From Actinomycetaceae bacterium MB13-C1-2 (GTDB lineage: Bacteria; Actinomycetota; Actinomycetes; Actinomycetales; Actinomycetaceae): 64,000 nucleotides of DNA. The translations under genes and the position numbers were made by a program. The first letter of the stretch is position 1, and the number at the start of each line of letters is the position of its first letter. Shown piece after piece: positions 25,363 through 33,629 of the stretch. The stretch covers positions 620,001-684,000 of the forward strand of contig CP141731.1 in assembly GCA_035621235.1 (NCBI GenBank), written 5' to 3'. The notes below the pieces were generated by a model. It ran no database searches, had not been told where the DNA came from, and saw nothing but the letters and a program-made list of their open reading frames with translations.

Positions 25363-27123
25363 TCACTCCGCGGCGATCTTGGCCGCCCTTCTTACCACCG
25401 CCATTCGCTCCAGTTCAGCGTCAACCTGACCGATGATCTGAACCTCTGCCACGGCTTCCACGCCTTTGCGTAGCTGCTTGGCGACCCGAGAGGCCCGACG
25501 GTTCGCCCCGACCTGTGCGAACAACCGGCTGATCAAGGCCAATAGCAATCCCGCCGCGGTCCCAGCCAACAGCAAGAGCGTCGGCCATGGCATCACAAGC
25601 CCCCCGACCTCGAGAGTGGGAATCAGCCCTTCGATCGGCACGCGCAGATAGTCCATTAGCGCGATGCCCGCCAGCCATAAACCTCCTGCCACTGCAACCA
25701 CCAGGAGAACCCACTGCAGAAAGTCCACGGCTTTCCACCACGCTGGCTGCTTGACGTGAACTGTACGCACCACGGCCCGGTCGAGGTCGTCCGGGATAGT
25801 CTCGACCGCCGCCACCGCCCGAGAATTCAGACCCTCACTCGCCAGCGGGGGCAACGAGGCTGAAGCTGCCTTAACGTAAGCGCGAGTTGCCGAGGCAACC
25901 CGAGCCTTGACCGCCGGGGATGCCGACGGGAGCGAACTACGTATCAACTCGCCGGACCCAGCGTTGACCCCACTAGGATTCAAGCGACCTATAGCACCAG
26001 AGGACGAAGCGCTGCTTGCCGGCGATAGCCCCGCCTGCCGCCTGGTCGAGGACGTGTCAGTCAATACCCCTTTCGCCTCAGACGCAGAGTCCGCGCCGTG
26101 ACCTCGTGCTTCCGAACCACTCCTAAGCCCGAGTGCCCGCAGCGGGTCCGTCCTAAGTCTTCGGATCCATCGGACCGGCGGCCAACCCGTCTTACCCACA
26201 GCGTCACGTACAGCCGATTTCTTCACCGCCTCCACAACCAATGGAACTCCAGCCGCGTCATCTAGGGTTGCCATTAGCGCGGTTCGAGCCTTCTTCAACC
26301 CCGCATCCGAGGACAGGTCTCTTGGAATCGAGTCCATGAGGCTCTGACCCGCCGCTCTCACATCGGCGGTCTCCCGCGAAGTCACAGCCTCGCGTTTGGT
26401 TACCGCCCGCGAAATCAGACCCTGAACCTCGTCCAGTCCCTGCCCCGTGATCGCTGAAACTCCAAGAACCTTGGCCTTCAGCCCATCCGAACGAACCAGC
26501 CGTTCCAAGTCCGCCACGACTGCCCGAGTCTCTGAGGCCCCCAAACGGTCGATCTGATTCAGCAGAACCAACACTGTTTCATCGTGACCGATCAACTCGG
26601 AGAGGTATTCGTTATGCAACACCCCGTCCGCGTACTTCTGCGGATTCGTCACCCAGATCAGTAAATCGGACCGTTCCGTAACTCGATCGGCACGGAACCG
26701 ATGTTCGGCCACGACCGAGTCGTGGTCCGGCAGATCCAAAAGAATCAGACCACTCGGATGCTCCCTGGTTACCGGTATCTCGTACCGGTCCTTAACCTCA
26801 AGCCACTCAAGAAGCGGATCCGATCCCGCGGCAATATCAGTATTCTCAGCAACCGCAGCCATCGGATATGCCGTCGTCGGACGCTGTTGCCCCGTTACGG
26901 CGATATCAACCCCCACTAGCCGGTTGAAGATCGCAGATTTCCCCGCCCCGGTTGCCCCGGCAAGCGCAACAACCGTGTGCTCCGCCGACATTTGTGATCG
27001 CTCTTCGACCCGCGACAATATCTCCTGGGCCGGCAATAGAACCTCAGTTGGAAGCCTTCCCTCACACGCGTCGATCGCGACTCCTAGCGCGTGGATTCGA
27101 GCGTCAAGCGTCGGACGAGCCAT
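25363..27123 (-). CDS. Membrane-anchored GTPase, dynamin-like (second of a pair)
   Basis: 586 residues. G1 is GATGAGKSAIFNRLVG (about 50-65), G3 is LLDLPDHDS and G4 is LLNQID, so the nucleotide site is intact. A long middle part with low-complexity Ser/Ala/Gly stretches leads to two membrane segments (LQWVLLVVAVAGGLWLAGIAL and WPTLLLLAGTAAGLLLALI) and a basic, coiled C-terminus. The ATG overlaps the stop of the partner gene (TAATG), so the pair is co-translated. Two adjacent large GTPases with C-terminal membrane hairpins are typical of actinobacteria; the Streptomyces DynA/DynB pair acts in septal membrane work. Orthology to these is plausible, not shown. Confidence 0.8.
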   Translation of the reverse strand: MARPTLDARIHALGVAIDACEGRLPTEVLLPAQEILSRVEERSQMSAEHTVVALAGATGAGKSAIFNRLVGVDIAVTGQQRPTTAYPMAAVAENTDIAAGSDPLLEWLEVKDRYEIPVTREHPSGLILLDLPDHDSVVAEHRFRADRVTERSDLLIWVTNPQKYADGVLHNEYLSELIGHDETVLVLLNQIDRLGASETRAVVADLERLVRSDGLKAKVLGVSAITGQGLDEVQGLISRAVTKREAVTSRETADVRAAGQSLMDSIPRDLSSDAGLKKARTALMATLDDAAGVPLVVEAVKKSAVRDAVGKTGWPPVRWIRRLRTDPLRALGLRSGSEARGHGADSASEAKGVLTDTSSTRRQAGLSPASSASSSGAIGRLNPSGVNAGSGELIRSSLPSASPAVKARVASATRAYVKAASASLPPLASEGLNSRAVAAVETIPDDLDRAVVRTVHVKQPAWWKAVDFLQWVLLVVAVAGGLWLAGIALMDYLRVPIEGLIPTLEVGGLVMPWPTLLLLAGTAAGLLLALISRLFAQVGANRRASRVAKQLRKGVEAVAEVQIIGQVDAELERMAVVRRAAKIAAE

Positions 27124-29087
27124 TACCCTGTTCCCCCGAAAACTCGCCTCCAAAACGGAGTCTTCTTGTTGACCTTCTCGCTTGCAGAAGGTTCGGGCGA
27201 TGCTTCTTGCCTCGACCACGTCGGGAGTGTTCCCCTCAACTCCGCCCCACGCAACAAAGGTGCCGGGGACACGGACAAGACTACTGGGCTCGCCTCTCTT
27301 GCGGCACTTTCCGCTGCATCTGCCCGAGCAAGCTGATCCGCGGCTACGCGTAACTCATCACCAGCCCGATCCGAGATACCCAGCGCTTCAACCATATTCA
27401 TCAGGACCGATGCATCCGCCTCAAGCAGACCGCTCAACCGCTGATTCAGTTTCGCGGACGCCTCAGTAGTCAACTTTCGCACCGCGTCATCACCGAACAC
27501 GGCTTCAAGCATCTTTTGCGCGAGTACCGCAGTGCCTCCCGCAATCCCTAATTCAACCCCTGTTAGACCACCGGTAGCTCCAAACACGACCAGCATCAAC
27601 GCAACGGATAACGCGTTGACCCCGTAGCTCAAGCCCCGCGCGAGTCCGCGCTTACTTGCTCCCTGGGTCGAAACTATTTCAAGCACGTCGTCCTGCCACA
27701 GTCTGATCTGCTCCGCCACGGCGGCTCGCATCTCGGAGGTATCAACCCCAGTTATGCCCGCCGTCGCATTTGAGTGGGCGAGCAACCCGGAGCCTGCAGG
27801 ATCGCTGCGCCACGCAGAACGAACCCGTTCCCGAGTTCCCTCCATGGCGTCAATAGTCACCGCTTCTAGCCCATGCGCAAGGGCTAACTCCACGGGCTGT
27901 ATGTCAGCCTTGCCGCCCCTGAAGAAGCCCGTGATCCTGTCACGAACGCTGCTAACTCCTCGTTCGATGGATCGCATCAAATCACTGGCACCAACGAAGT
28001 CCTGCCACCGGGTCAGTACCTCACCGCGGAGCATCGCCCCGTCGGAGGTCGACTGCTCAATCCGCGACAATGCGTCCTTGTAGGCGCCACGCACAGTGTC
28101 CTCAAGTCGCCGAGCAGACTCGGCCTGTCCGTCCGCGGCCACCGCGATTTCGCGAACAGACGAGGTCAGATCACCGATCACGCCGTCACGGGTAGCCATC
28201 GCAACGCCAGCGCGCGCCGCCGGATTTCCGCCCAAATCCGTAAGCCAGCCTGCCACCTCAGCAACCGTGAGCGCGGGAAGCATCCCTTGGTCGTCAAGGT
28301 CGCTCTCTGGCACGGCGAAGAGCGGTGCGTCCTTCAGTCCGTTCTGGTCCATCATGCGACGCAAATCGGCAACGACCGCCTCGGCTCCGGGATCTACTCG
28401 GTCAACCACCAGAGCAACCTGGGCGTGTCTATCCGCCGCCTCCCGCAGTAACTCCCAGGGCACCGCGTCCGCGTAACGAGCCGCCGTGGTGACGAACAGC
28501 CATAGGTCGGCAGCTGCCAGGAGTTGCGTGGCAAGTTGTCTGTTGCCCTCCTCGACCGAGTCAATGTCGGGGGCGTCCAACAGCGCCAATCCAGGCGGCA
28601 TACCCGCGAATGGTGCCAGTCGTAGTGCACGAACACCGACGGGGACGGCTCCCTCGTGCACCCCACCTAGGTCATCCTGGGCGCGAGAGGTAGAGACTCG
28701 AGCGAGGTTCGGCAGGATTCTTTCGGGCGCAAACCAGGGACTGTCAGCCGGATGATAGACAAGAACGGGTGAACGTGTTGTGGGACGAAGAACTCCGGGA
28801 GTCGTCAGCGGTTCACCGAGTAGCGAGTTCACAAGAGTGGATTTGCCAGCCCCAGTTGAGCCGCCGACTACCACCAGCAACGGCGCCCCCTCGCTCCGCA
28901 AGCGTGGCAGTAGGTAATCGTCGATCTGGGCGATGATCTGTTGGCGACGAATGCGGGCGGACGAGACCCCCGCCCCTTCGAGGGGAAGAGTTACGGCTGC
29001 CAGCCGTCCTCGAACTCCGTCGACTGCAGCGACAAGTCCCGAAATAGCGAGGGCTTCTGCCTCGTCTCCAATAATGGACTCGACCAT
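27123..29087 (-). CDS. Membrane-anchored GTPase, dynamin-like (first of a pair)
   Basis: 654 residues. G1 is VVGGSTGAGKSTLVNSLLG, the switch region holds PTTRSPVLVYHP, G3 is ALLDAPDIDSV and G4 is LVVDRVD. The middle is helical. A hydrophobic hairpin (NALSVALMLVVFGATGGLTG...GIAGGTAVLA) lies at about residue 510-550. The C-terminal ~60 residues look disordered and basic (KKTPFWRRVFGG). The ATG giving MVESIIGDE has an AGGA site 6 bases upstream. It is the first gene of a two-gene operon with the coupled GTPase; the partners probably form hetero-oligomers on the membrane (inference from pairing). Confidence 0.8.
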   Translation of the reverse strand: MVESIIGDEAEALAISGLVAAVDGVRGRLAAVTLPLEGAGVSSARIRRQQIIAQIDDYLLPRLRSEGAPLLVVVGGSTGAGKSTLVNSLLGEPLTTPGVLRPTTRSPVLVYHPADSPWFAPERILPNLARVSTSRAQDDLGGVHEGAVPVGVRALRLAPFAGMPPGLALLDAPDIDSVEEGNRQLATQLLAAADLWLFVTTAARYADAVPWELLREAADRHAQVALVVDRVDPGAEAVVADLRRMMDQNGLKDAPLFAVPESDLDDQGMLPALTVAEVAGWLTDLGGNPAARAGVAMATRDGVIGDLTSSVREIAVAADGQAESARRLEDTVRGAYKDALSRIEQSTSDGAMLRGEVLTRWQDFVGASDLMRSIERGVSSVRDRITGFFRGGKADIQPVELALAHGLEAVTIDAMEGTRERVRSAWRSDPAGSGLLAHSNATAGITGVDTSEMRAAVAEQIRLWQDDVLEIVSTQGASKRGLARGLSYGVNALSVALMLVVFGATGGLTGVELGIAGGTAVLAQKMLEAVFGDDAVRKLTTEASAKLNQRLSGLLEADASVLMNMVEALGISDRAGDELRVAADQLARADAAESAAREASPVVLSVSPAPLLRGAELRGTLPTWSRQEASPEPSASEKVNKKTPFWRRVFGGTG

Positions 29088-29311
29088 GGTCCTATATTGC
29101 CGCATAAACACGTTTCAGCGATTGTTTCGCCGGGTTCTCTGACCACACTGACGCACTCAACCTCAGATTGCCAGCTAGATCCGAGGAAACCCGCCCCGCG
29201 CCCCGCCCGGGAAGTCTCCTCTGTGGGAGGAAAAGCCGGAAACTGCGGTGCGGGTGGCGATTTGTTCGCCGAGACCTCAAATTCACGCCACGGAACCTTG
29301 GTTTCCGTGGT

Positions 29312-29378
29312 TTGCCAATCAGATAGGGGCCATTTCCATCGCGTTTTACGGCGTGTCATCTCCTTATGTGATTGGCAA
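29312..29378. repeat. Inverted repeat pair upstream of the sulfur operon
   Basis: TTGCCAATCA (29312-29321) and its exact complement TGATTGGCAA (29369-29378) face each other across 47 bases. Similarity continues for several bases inward (TTGCCAATCAGATAGG against TTGCCAATCACATAAGG). A separate hairpin with 8-bp arms CCACGGAA / TTCCGTGG sits just before it (29288-29310). This is in the 390-base gap between two divergent operons; it holds no gene. It could be a two-site regulator target or the ends of a tiny mobile element. Confidence 0.45.
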
Positions 29379-29414
29379 CTCATCAGGAACTGAAACTGGC
29401 ATAAACTAGACTTT

Positions 29415-29435
29415 TATATACCCCCCTGGGGTAAC
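29415..29435 (+). promoter_or_regulatory. Promoter -10 with CstR/CsoR-type operator
   Basis: TATATA (29415-29420) overlaps TACCCC-CCT-GGGGTA (29419-29433), a C/G-tract inverted repeat of the kind bound by CsoR-family repressors, whose CstR branch senses persulfide. A TGAAAC 18 bases upstream may be the -35. The operon that follows carries a rhodanese, which suits CstR. The repressor gene is not in the window. Confidence 0.6.
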
Positions 29436-29477
29436 ATCTAGTGGGTCAGGTTCTTTCCTTAAGAGGAGTACATAGTT

Positions 29478-29597
29478 ATGTGTTACCAAGTTCGTTGCCC
29501 CAAGTGCGGAAAGACCACCTGGGATGGTTGCGGCCAGCACATCGAGCAAGCGCTCGCCGGTGTCCCGGACAGCCAGCGCTGCAAATGCCGCCGATAA
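29478..29597 (+). CDS. 39-residue CxxC protein (zinc-ribbon-like)
   Basis: MCYQVRCPKCGKTTWDGCGQ at the start and QRCKCRR at the end: two CxxC/CxC pairs plus extra Cys and His, so likely a small metal-binding or thiol-reactive protein. Short proteins with the MC-x-Q-V-x-C-x-K-C-GK-x-T-W-x-GCG-x-H pattern occur in many bacteria; the role is not established. AGAGGAG lies about 11 bases before the ATG. It is the first gene after the CstR-type operator, 19 bases before a DUF4395 gene, which points to persulfide or sulfur handling. Confidence 0.8.
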   Translation: MCYQVRCPKCGKTTWDGCGQHIEQALAGVPDSQRCKCRR

Positions 29598-29616
29598 TGT
29601 CATCCCCAACCAACAG

Positions 29617-30174
29617 ATGACGACCGAACCGGCCTCTGCCCCCACCGTTGGCAGGATCATTTCGGGCTACCAGATCCCGGTGATAAACGAACGCGCTGCC
29701 CGGGCAGCAGCCGGGATTTTGTTCCTGGTCGGCATCCTTGCTTATTCAGAGGCGCTACACACAGCGAATGCGGCCGCACTGAAGCCATTCGGAATGCTCT
29801 TCATGGCTGACATGGCAATCCGACTGATTGCCGGTGATCGCTGGTCGCCGACAATGGCCCTGGGACGCCTGGCAGTTCGCGGCCAGCAGGCCGAATGGGT
29901 CGGAGCTCCCCAAAAAGAGTTCGCCTGGTGGATGGGTCTACTTATAGCAGCGATATCCTGCGTAACAATGGGCTTTCTTTCTGCTCCGTTCTGGGTGACG
30001 ATGGCTATCTGTGGGGTGTGCGTGACCCTACTCTTCCTCGAATCTGCCTTCGGGATTTGTGTCGGCTGCAAGCTACAGACACTCTTTAGCCGACAAGAAC
30101 CGATGTACTGCCCCGGCGGAACCTGCGGGGTGTCAGGAAAGCACGCCCAAGACACCGCTCTAGAGAACAAATAA
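29617..30174 (+). CDS. DUF4395 integral membrane protein
   Basis: 185 residues, four hydrophobic helices. The DUF4395 pattern is complete: PVINERAARAAAGILFLVGILAY, MADMAIRLIAGDRWSPTMALGRL, QAEWVGAPQKEFAWWMG and LLFLESAFGICVGCKLQTLF. The C-terminus adds MYCPGGTC. The conserved CVGC and CPGGTC cysteines are likely redox- or sulfur-active. DUF4395 proteins recur beside rhodaneses and thioredoxin-like genes. The start ATG has only a poor ribosome site, so translation may depend on coupling to the small gene upstream. Confidence 0.88.
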   Translation: MTTEPASAPTVGRIISGYQIPVINERAARAAAGILFLVGILAYSEALHTANAAALKPFGMLFMADMAIRLIAGDRWSPTMALGRLAVRGQQAEWVGAPQKEFAWWMGLLIAAISCVTMGFLSAPFWVTMAICGVCVTLLFLESAFGICVGCKLQTLFSRQEPMYCPGGTCGVSGKHAQDTALENK

Positions 30175-30201
30175 CCGCAATAAGCAAAAGAAAGAAACTT
30201 C

Positions 30202-30609
30202 ATGCGTCGCTTCCTAGTACCCCTCGCTATTGCCGTACTTGCACTTGGACTGGGCGGATGTGCCTCAGGAGCGCCCGGTGAAGGCGCTGCCACCACCAAA
30301 GAAACACCGATTAGTGAAGAGGCCGCTCCCGCATCTAGCGTAATTATCCTCGACGTTCGTACCCCGGAGGAGTTTGCGGAAGGACACCTGGAGGGCGCCC
30401 AGAACATCGACTTCAATGCCGGAGCGGTTCCCGCCGCACTCGAAAACCTTGATCCAGATGCCGAATACATTGTGTACTGCCGATCTGGAAACCGCTCGGG
30501 GCAGGTTACGGCACTTATGGAGCAAGCGGGTTTCTCCAACGTGACCGACCTCGGCCCGCTACAGAATGCCGCCGATCAGACTGGAACTCCGATCGTCACC
30601 GGTGAGTGA
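30202..30609 (+). CDS. Rhodanese-like lipoprotein
   Basis: 135 residues. Signal peptide with lipobox LGLGGC, then a short linker and a single rhodanese domain: ILDVRTPEEFAEGHLEGAQNID, with the active Cys in VYCRSGNRSGQV. It sits outside the membrane and should carry sulfur as a persulfide on that Cys. GAAAGAAA precedes the ATG. Last gene of the operon; a membrane DUF4395 partner plus an outer-face rhodanese suggests handling of thiosulfate, sulfide or polysulfide at the envelope (inference). Confidence 0.92.
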   Translation: MRRFLVPLAIAVLALGLGGCASGAPGEGAATTKETPISEEAAPASSVIILDVRTPEEFAEGHLEGAQNIDFNAGAVPAALENLDPDAEYIVYCRSGNRSGQVTALMEQAGFSNVTDLGPLQNAADQTGTPIVTGE

Positions 30610-30610
30610 C

Positions 30611-31513
30611 TCAGCCAACCTGACTCGACCAGAGCGCGGCACCCACTATTGCTGCGCTGACTCCCAGTTTGGCCGGGATTAACGGCAGACTCCGAGCCGA
30701 TGGCAGCGCGCAGCTCCGATATACACGGCGGACGATGTCCAAATATGGTTCGCCCATATTGGCAACCCCACCACCGATGACGATGCAGTCGGGATCAACC
30801 ATGTTCGCCGCAGCGGCTAACGCTTGGCCCAGCGCCTCGGCGCCCTGCGCAACGGCACGGGACGCCAGACTCTCTCCCTCAAGCATTCGGGTCTCGATCT
30901 GACGTAGATCAAGAAGGTCTCCGCCCCATTCCCTGTAAATGCTCTCGATCGACGGGCCGCTTCCGTAAGCCTCGGCGTGACCGACAACTCCGCAAGAACA
31001 AAGCCTTCCGTCACCACGCGGAACAAACAGATGCCCAACTGATCCCGCAACGTTTCCCGGACCCACATCCAACAATCCATCGCGCACAAACGCGCCACCG
31101 ATTCCAGTTCCAACCGCAACAACAAGAACCCGCCGGCATCCTCGTCCGGCGCCCACTGCGGCCTCCCCCACGGCGGCAGCATGCACGTCGTTGAGTGCAC
31201 GGACAGGCAAAACGAGTGAAGCAGACAGCGATCCAGCAATATCTGTTCCAGTCCAGCCAGACAGAAGATCAGTGGCGCTAACAACAACTCCGTCAGGACC
31301 GATCACTCCCGCAGCGCCAACCCCGACCGACTCCACCGCCTCATCAGTCGCTTCGAGAAGGGCGCGCGCCACCCTCCCGGCCGTCCCAAGGATCGCGTCC
31401 GCACCCTGAGCGGCAGGCGTAGGAAGTTTGACGGGGGATCCGATAAGTTGCCCCTTATCCGTAACCAGGGATCCGGAGGTCTTCGTCCCGCCGATGTCGA
31501 TTCCGAGTAACAC
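30611..31513 (-). CDS. nanK: ROK-family kinase, probable N-acetylmannosamine kinase
   Basis: 300 residues. The phosphate-binding start LGIDIGGTKTSGSLV, the catalytic region LNDVHAAAVGEA (Asp after Asn), and the ROK block VGTGIGGAF...GHLFVPRGDGRLCSCGVVGHAEAYGSG are present. In most ROK kinases the zinc motif is CxCGxxGCxE; here the third Cys is His (GHAE). The gene follows nanE by 4 bases, so ManNAc as substrate (giving ManNAc-6-P, the NanE substrate) is the likeliest reading. Another hexose or amino sugar is possible. Confidence 0.85.
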   Translation of the reverse strand: MLLGIDIGGTKTSGSLVTDKGQLIGSPVKLPTPAAQGADAILGTAGRVARALLEATDEAVESVGVGAAGVIGPDGVVVSATDLLSGWTGTDIAGSLSASLVLPVRALNDVHAAAVGEAAVGAGRGCRRVLVVAVGTGIGGAFVRDGLLDVGPGNVAGSVGHLFVPRGDGRLCSCGVVGHAEAYGSGPSIESIYREWGGDLLDLRQIETRMLEGESLASRAVAQGAEALGQALAAAANMVDPDCIVIGGGVANMGEPYLDIVRRVYRSCALPSARSLPLIPAKLGVSAAIVGAALWSSQVG

Positions 31514-31517
31514 AGAC

Positions 31518-32216
31518 TCAGCTGTTCATTCGAGGAGTCGCGGCAACAAAGATTGCGCTCGTCTTTAGGGGGTCTGTTATCGCTCCTCCTATCACCACCG
31601 AGTAAGCGCCAGCCTGAAATGCCCGACTCATTTGCTCAGGTGTGCGATAGCGTCCCTCAGCAACTACCCTAATTCCGCGCTCTGCCAGCACATGGACAAG
31701 ACCTAGATCCGGCAAATCTGGAGTCGGTCTTGTTTCCGGGGTGTATCCGGACAGGGTCGAGCCGACCATGTCGGCTCCCGCATCCGCAGCCCGTATTCCC
31801 TCTTCCACAGTTGATACGTCAGCCATGACGGGAACACCAAGTTCACGCCTGATTCTGGAGATCAAGGAGAAGTCCTCACCCAGCACCTCGTTCGTCGCAT
31901 CAACCGCCACAATGCTTGCTCCCGCTTCAACAAGCGCCGCAGCCTTCTTGAAGTCGGGTGTGATGATAAGTCTGTTCTTCCCCATGGTTTTGTATAGGCC
32001 AATGACGGGAGCCTCGGAAACCTTCCTGATGGCGCGAATATCCTCCGGGCCGTTGACCCGCAGTCCGACCGCCCCACCCATCAAGGCCGCCTCGGCGACC
32101 TTTGCCATAACGTACGAATCGCGCATCGGGCTTCCGTCCAGTGCTTGACAAGACACCACCAGACCGCCGGCCAGTTTCTCTATGACATCGGGAACATCCC
32201 GGGTCTCATCATTCAT
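31518..32216 (-). CDS. nanE: N-acylglucosamine-6-phosphate 2-epimerase
   Basis: 232 residues, (beta/alpha)8 barrel. Typical NanE segments: GGLVVSCQALDGSPM at the start, GLRVNGPEDIRAI, PVIGLYKTMGKNRLIITPDF with the catalytic Lys, VMADVSTVEEGIRAADAGADMVGSTLSGYT, and VVAEGRYRTPEQM. It interconverts ManNAc-6-P and GlcNAc-6-P. GGAGAG precedes the ATG; the frame is open for another 60 codons upstream but runs into a MITE-like repeat. First gene of nanE-nanK. No sialate lyase or transporter is in the window. Confidence 0.93.
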   Translation of the reverse strand: MNDETRDVPDVIEKLAGGLVVSCQALDGSPMRDSYVMAKVAEAALMGGAVGLRVNGPEDIRAIRKVSEAPVIGLYKTMGKNRLIITPDFKKAAALVEAGASIVAVDATNEVLGEDFSLISRIRRELGVPVMADVSTVEEGIRAADAGADMVGSTLSGYTPETRPTPDLPDLGLVHVLAERGIRVVAEGRYRTPEQMSRAFQAGAYSVVIGGAITDPLKTSAIFVAATPRMNS

Positions 32217-32275
32217 TCGCGCTCTCCAAAATCTCGTTCCTTCGGGGCTGTCACCAGTATGAACCAAGAACCTAG

Positions 32276-32402
32276 CGCCCCGCGCCGCAAACTTGTTTCC
32301 TAGATCGTGCATAGTCGGCCAGTCGCAAGGCAAGCGAGAGTGCCGCCGCGAGGAGCCAGTACTGCACATGAGATAGCGAGCAAATCTGCGGCACACGACA
32401 CT
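32276..32402. mobile_element. MITE-like element, copy 1 (127 bp)
   Basis: Imperfect terminal inverted repeats: left GCGCCGCAAACTTGTTTCC and right (complement) GTGTGCCGCAGATTTGCTC. The left ~40 bases match copy 2 at 35560-35731 with all differences being C/T or A/G changes, and the right end shares CATGAGAT and TGCGGCAC. It contains no gene. It lies 60 bases upstream of nanE, in that gene's promoter region, and may carry its promoter. Confidence 0.6.
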
Positions 32403-32436
32403 GATGTCAATGGACCTCGCGTATCATCACAGCCCG

Positions 32437-33612
32437 TCAACCGACACGTTCAACGACCAGGCAGGAGTGCTTCCCCATCAGCCGCGTCAAGATGAGAGTT
32501 GCGGAGTTTTGCCCCCTCAGCTTCAGAGATTTTCTGAACTGGTCTGGCACGATGTCGATCCCACGCTTCAGAATCTCGACCGCCCCCACCTGCCGAACTC
32601 GCAGATATTCCCGCACCCTTTTGATCGGAACAACATCAATGATCCGGAAGGAGCTGGCAAGCGGCGTTTGTACGAGGGCGTCTCCGCTCAGATAGGCAAT
32701 TCCCTCAGACACGGGGAATGCGTCAAGTTGCCGTGACAGCTCCGCCACAGCACCACTTCGGATCACCGCTCCGTCCGGTTCGTAGAGATACTGGCCTAGC
32801 TCCTGGGCGGGGAGTTGCGTTGCCGGTGTACAAGGGTCCTCGCTCGCCAGCACTTCAGTCACCTTCTCACCAGCGATCACCAGCGCACTTCGGCCCGGGC
32901 GGGCCGCTAGCGGCCCGAACCACAGCCCTGCCTCGACGACACTGCCGTCGACCGAAACCCACTGTGCATGGGCGTCTTCCGGCAGTTCCTCGTACGCGAT
33001 GCCCGGGGCGACCTTCACCCCGAGAGCGGGCACGATTCGACGTGTCTCCAAGATTTGATCAAGGGGCGGACTGTAATCTCTCGGATTGAAAGTTCGTCCT
33101 CTTGCCGACCTGCGCCCCGGGTCCGCAAAGATACCGTCATACTCGCCCAGATCTAGGCTCAGCGCATCCCCGCACCAGGTCTGCGCGTTTGGAAAGCCAG
33201 CCAGATTATGTCTAGCACAAGCGCTAGTGACCTCGTCAATATCAACGGACATCACCCTCAGCCCCATCCGAGCAAAGGCCATCGAATCGGCGCCAATTCC
33301 CGATGTCATGTCAAGGACATCCATGCACCCTGCCCGGCGATAGCGTCGGGCGTGAAGGTCGGCGACAACACGCCGCGTAGCCTGTTGGTAGCCAGCGTCT
33401 GTAAAGAGCATCCAGGCGGCATCATTTCCGAACTTACTACTTGCTCGGCCACGTAGCCTTTGTTGGGTCAGCGCGGCAGAAACCAGATCGGGTGCGTAAC
33501 CCTTCTGGCGCAACTCATTCGAGAGAGTCTGGGCCTCCGAAGCATCATAGTCGGGAAGCCCGCGGGCCAGCCGCAGTCCCTCGGCGCTCAGGAGGTAACC
33601 AACACTGTCCAT
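32437..33612 (-). CDS. Class I SAM-dependent methyltransferase, THUMP-like type
   Basis: 391 residues. The SAM pocket is VLDMTSGIGADSMAFARMG (motif I), followed by MSVDIDEV and a catalytic-type DPGRRSARGRTF; the DPxRR loop is shared by an uncharacterised actinobacterial family with a C-terminal THUMP-like domain (LGQYLYEPDGAVIRSGAVAELS.. IAYLSGD). Probably a nucleic-acid methyltransferase, target unknown. It begins 17 bases after the glycerophosphodiesterase gene and is likely co-transcribed with it. Confidence 0.85.
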   Translation of the reverse strand: MDSVGYLLSAEGLRLARGLPDYDASEAQTLSNELRQKGYAPDLVSAALTQQRLRGRASSKFGNDAAWMLFTDAGYQQATRRVVADLHARRYRRAGCMDVLDMTSGIGADSMAFARMGLRVMSVDIDEVTSACARHNLAGFPNAQTWCGDALSLDLGEYDGIFADPGRRSARGRTFNPRDYSPPLDQILETRRIVPALGVKVAPGIAYEELPEDAHAQWVSVDGSVVEAGLWFGPLAARPGRSALVIAGEKVTEVLASEDPCTPATQLPAQELGQYLYEPDGAVIRSGAVAELSRQLDAFPVSEGIAYLSGDALVQTPLASSFRIIDVVPIKRVREYLRVRQVGAVEILKRGIDIVPDQFRKSLKLRGQNSATLILTRLMGKHSCLVVERVG

Positions 33613-33629
33613 GGTCGCGAGTGGCCTCC

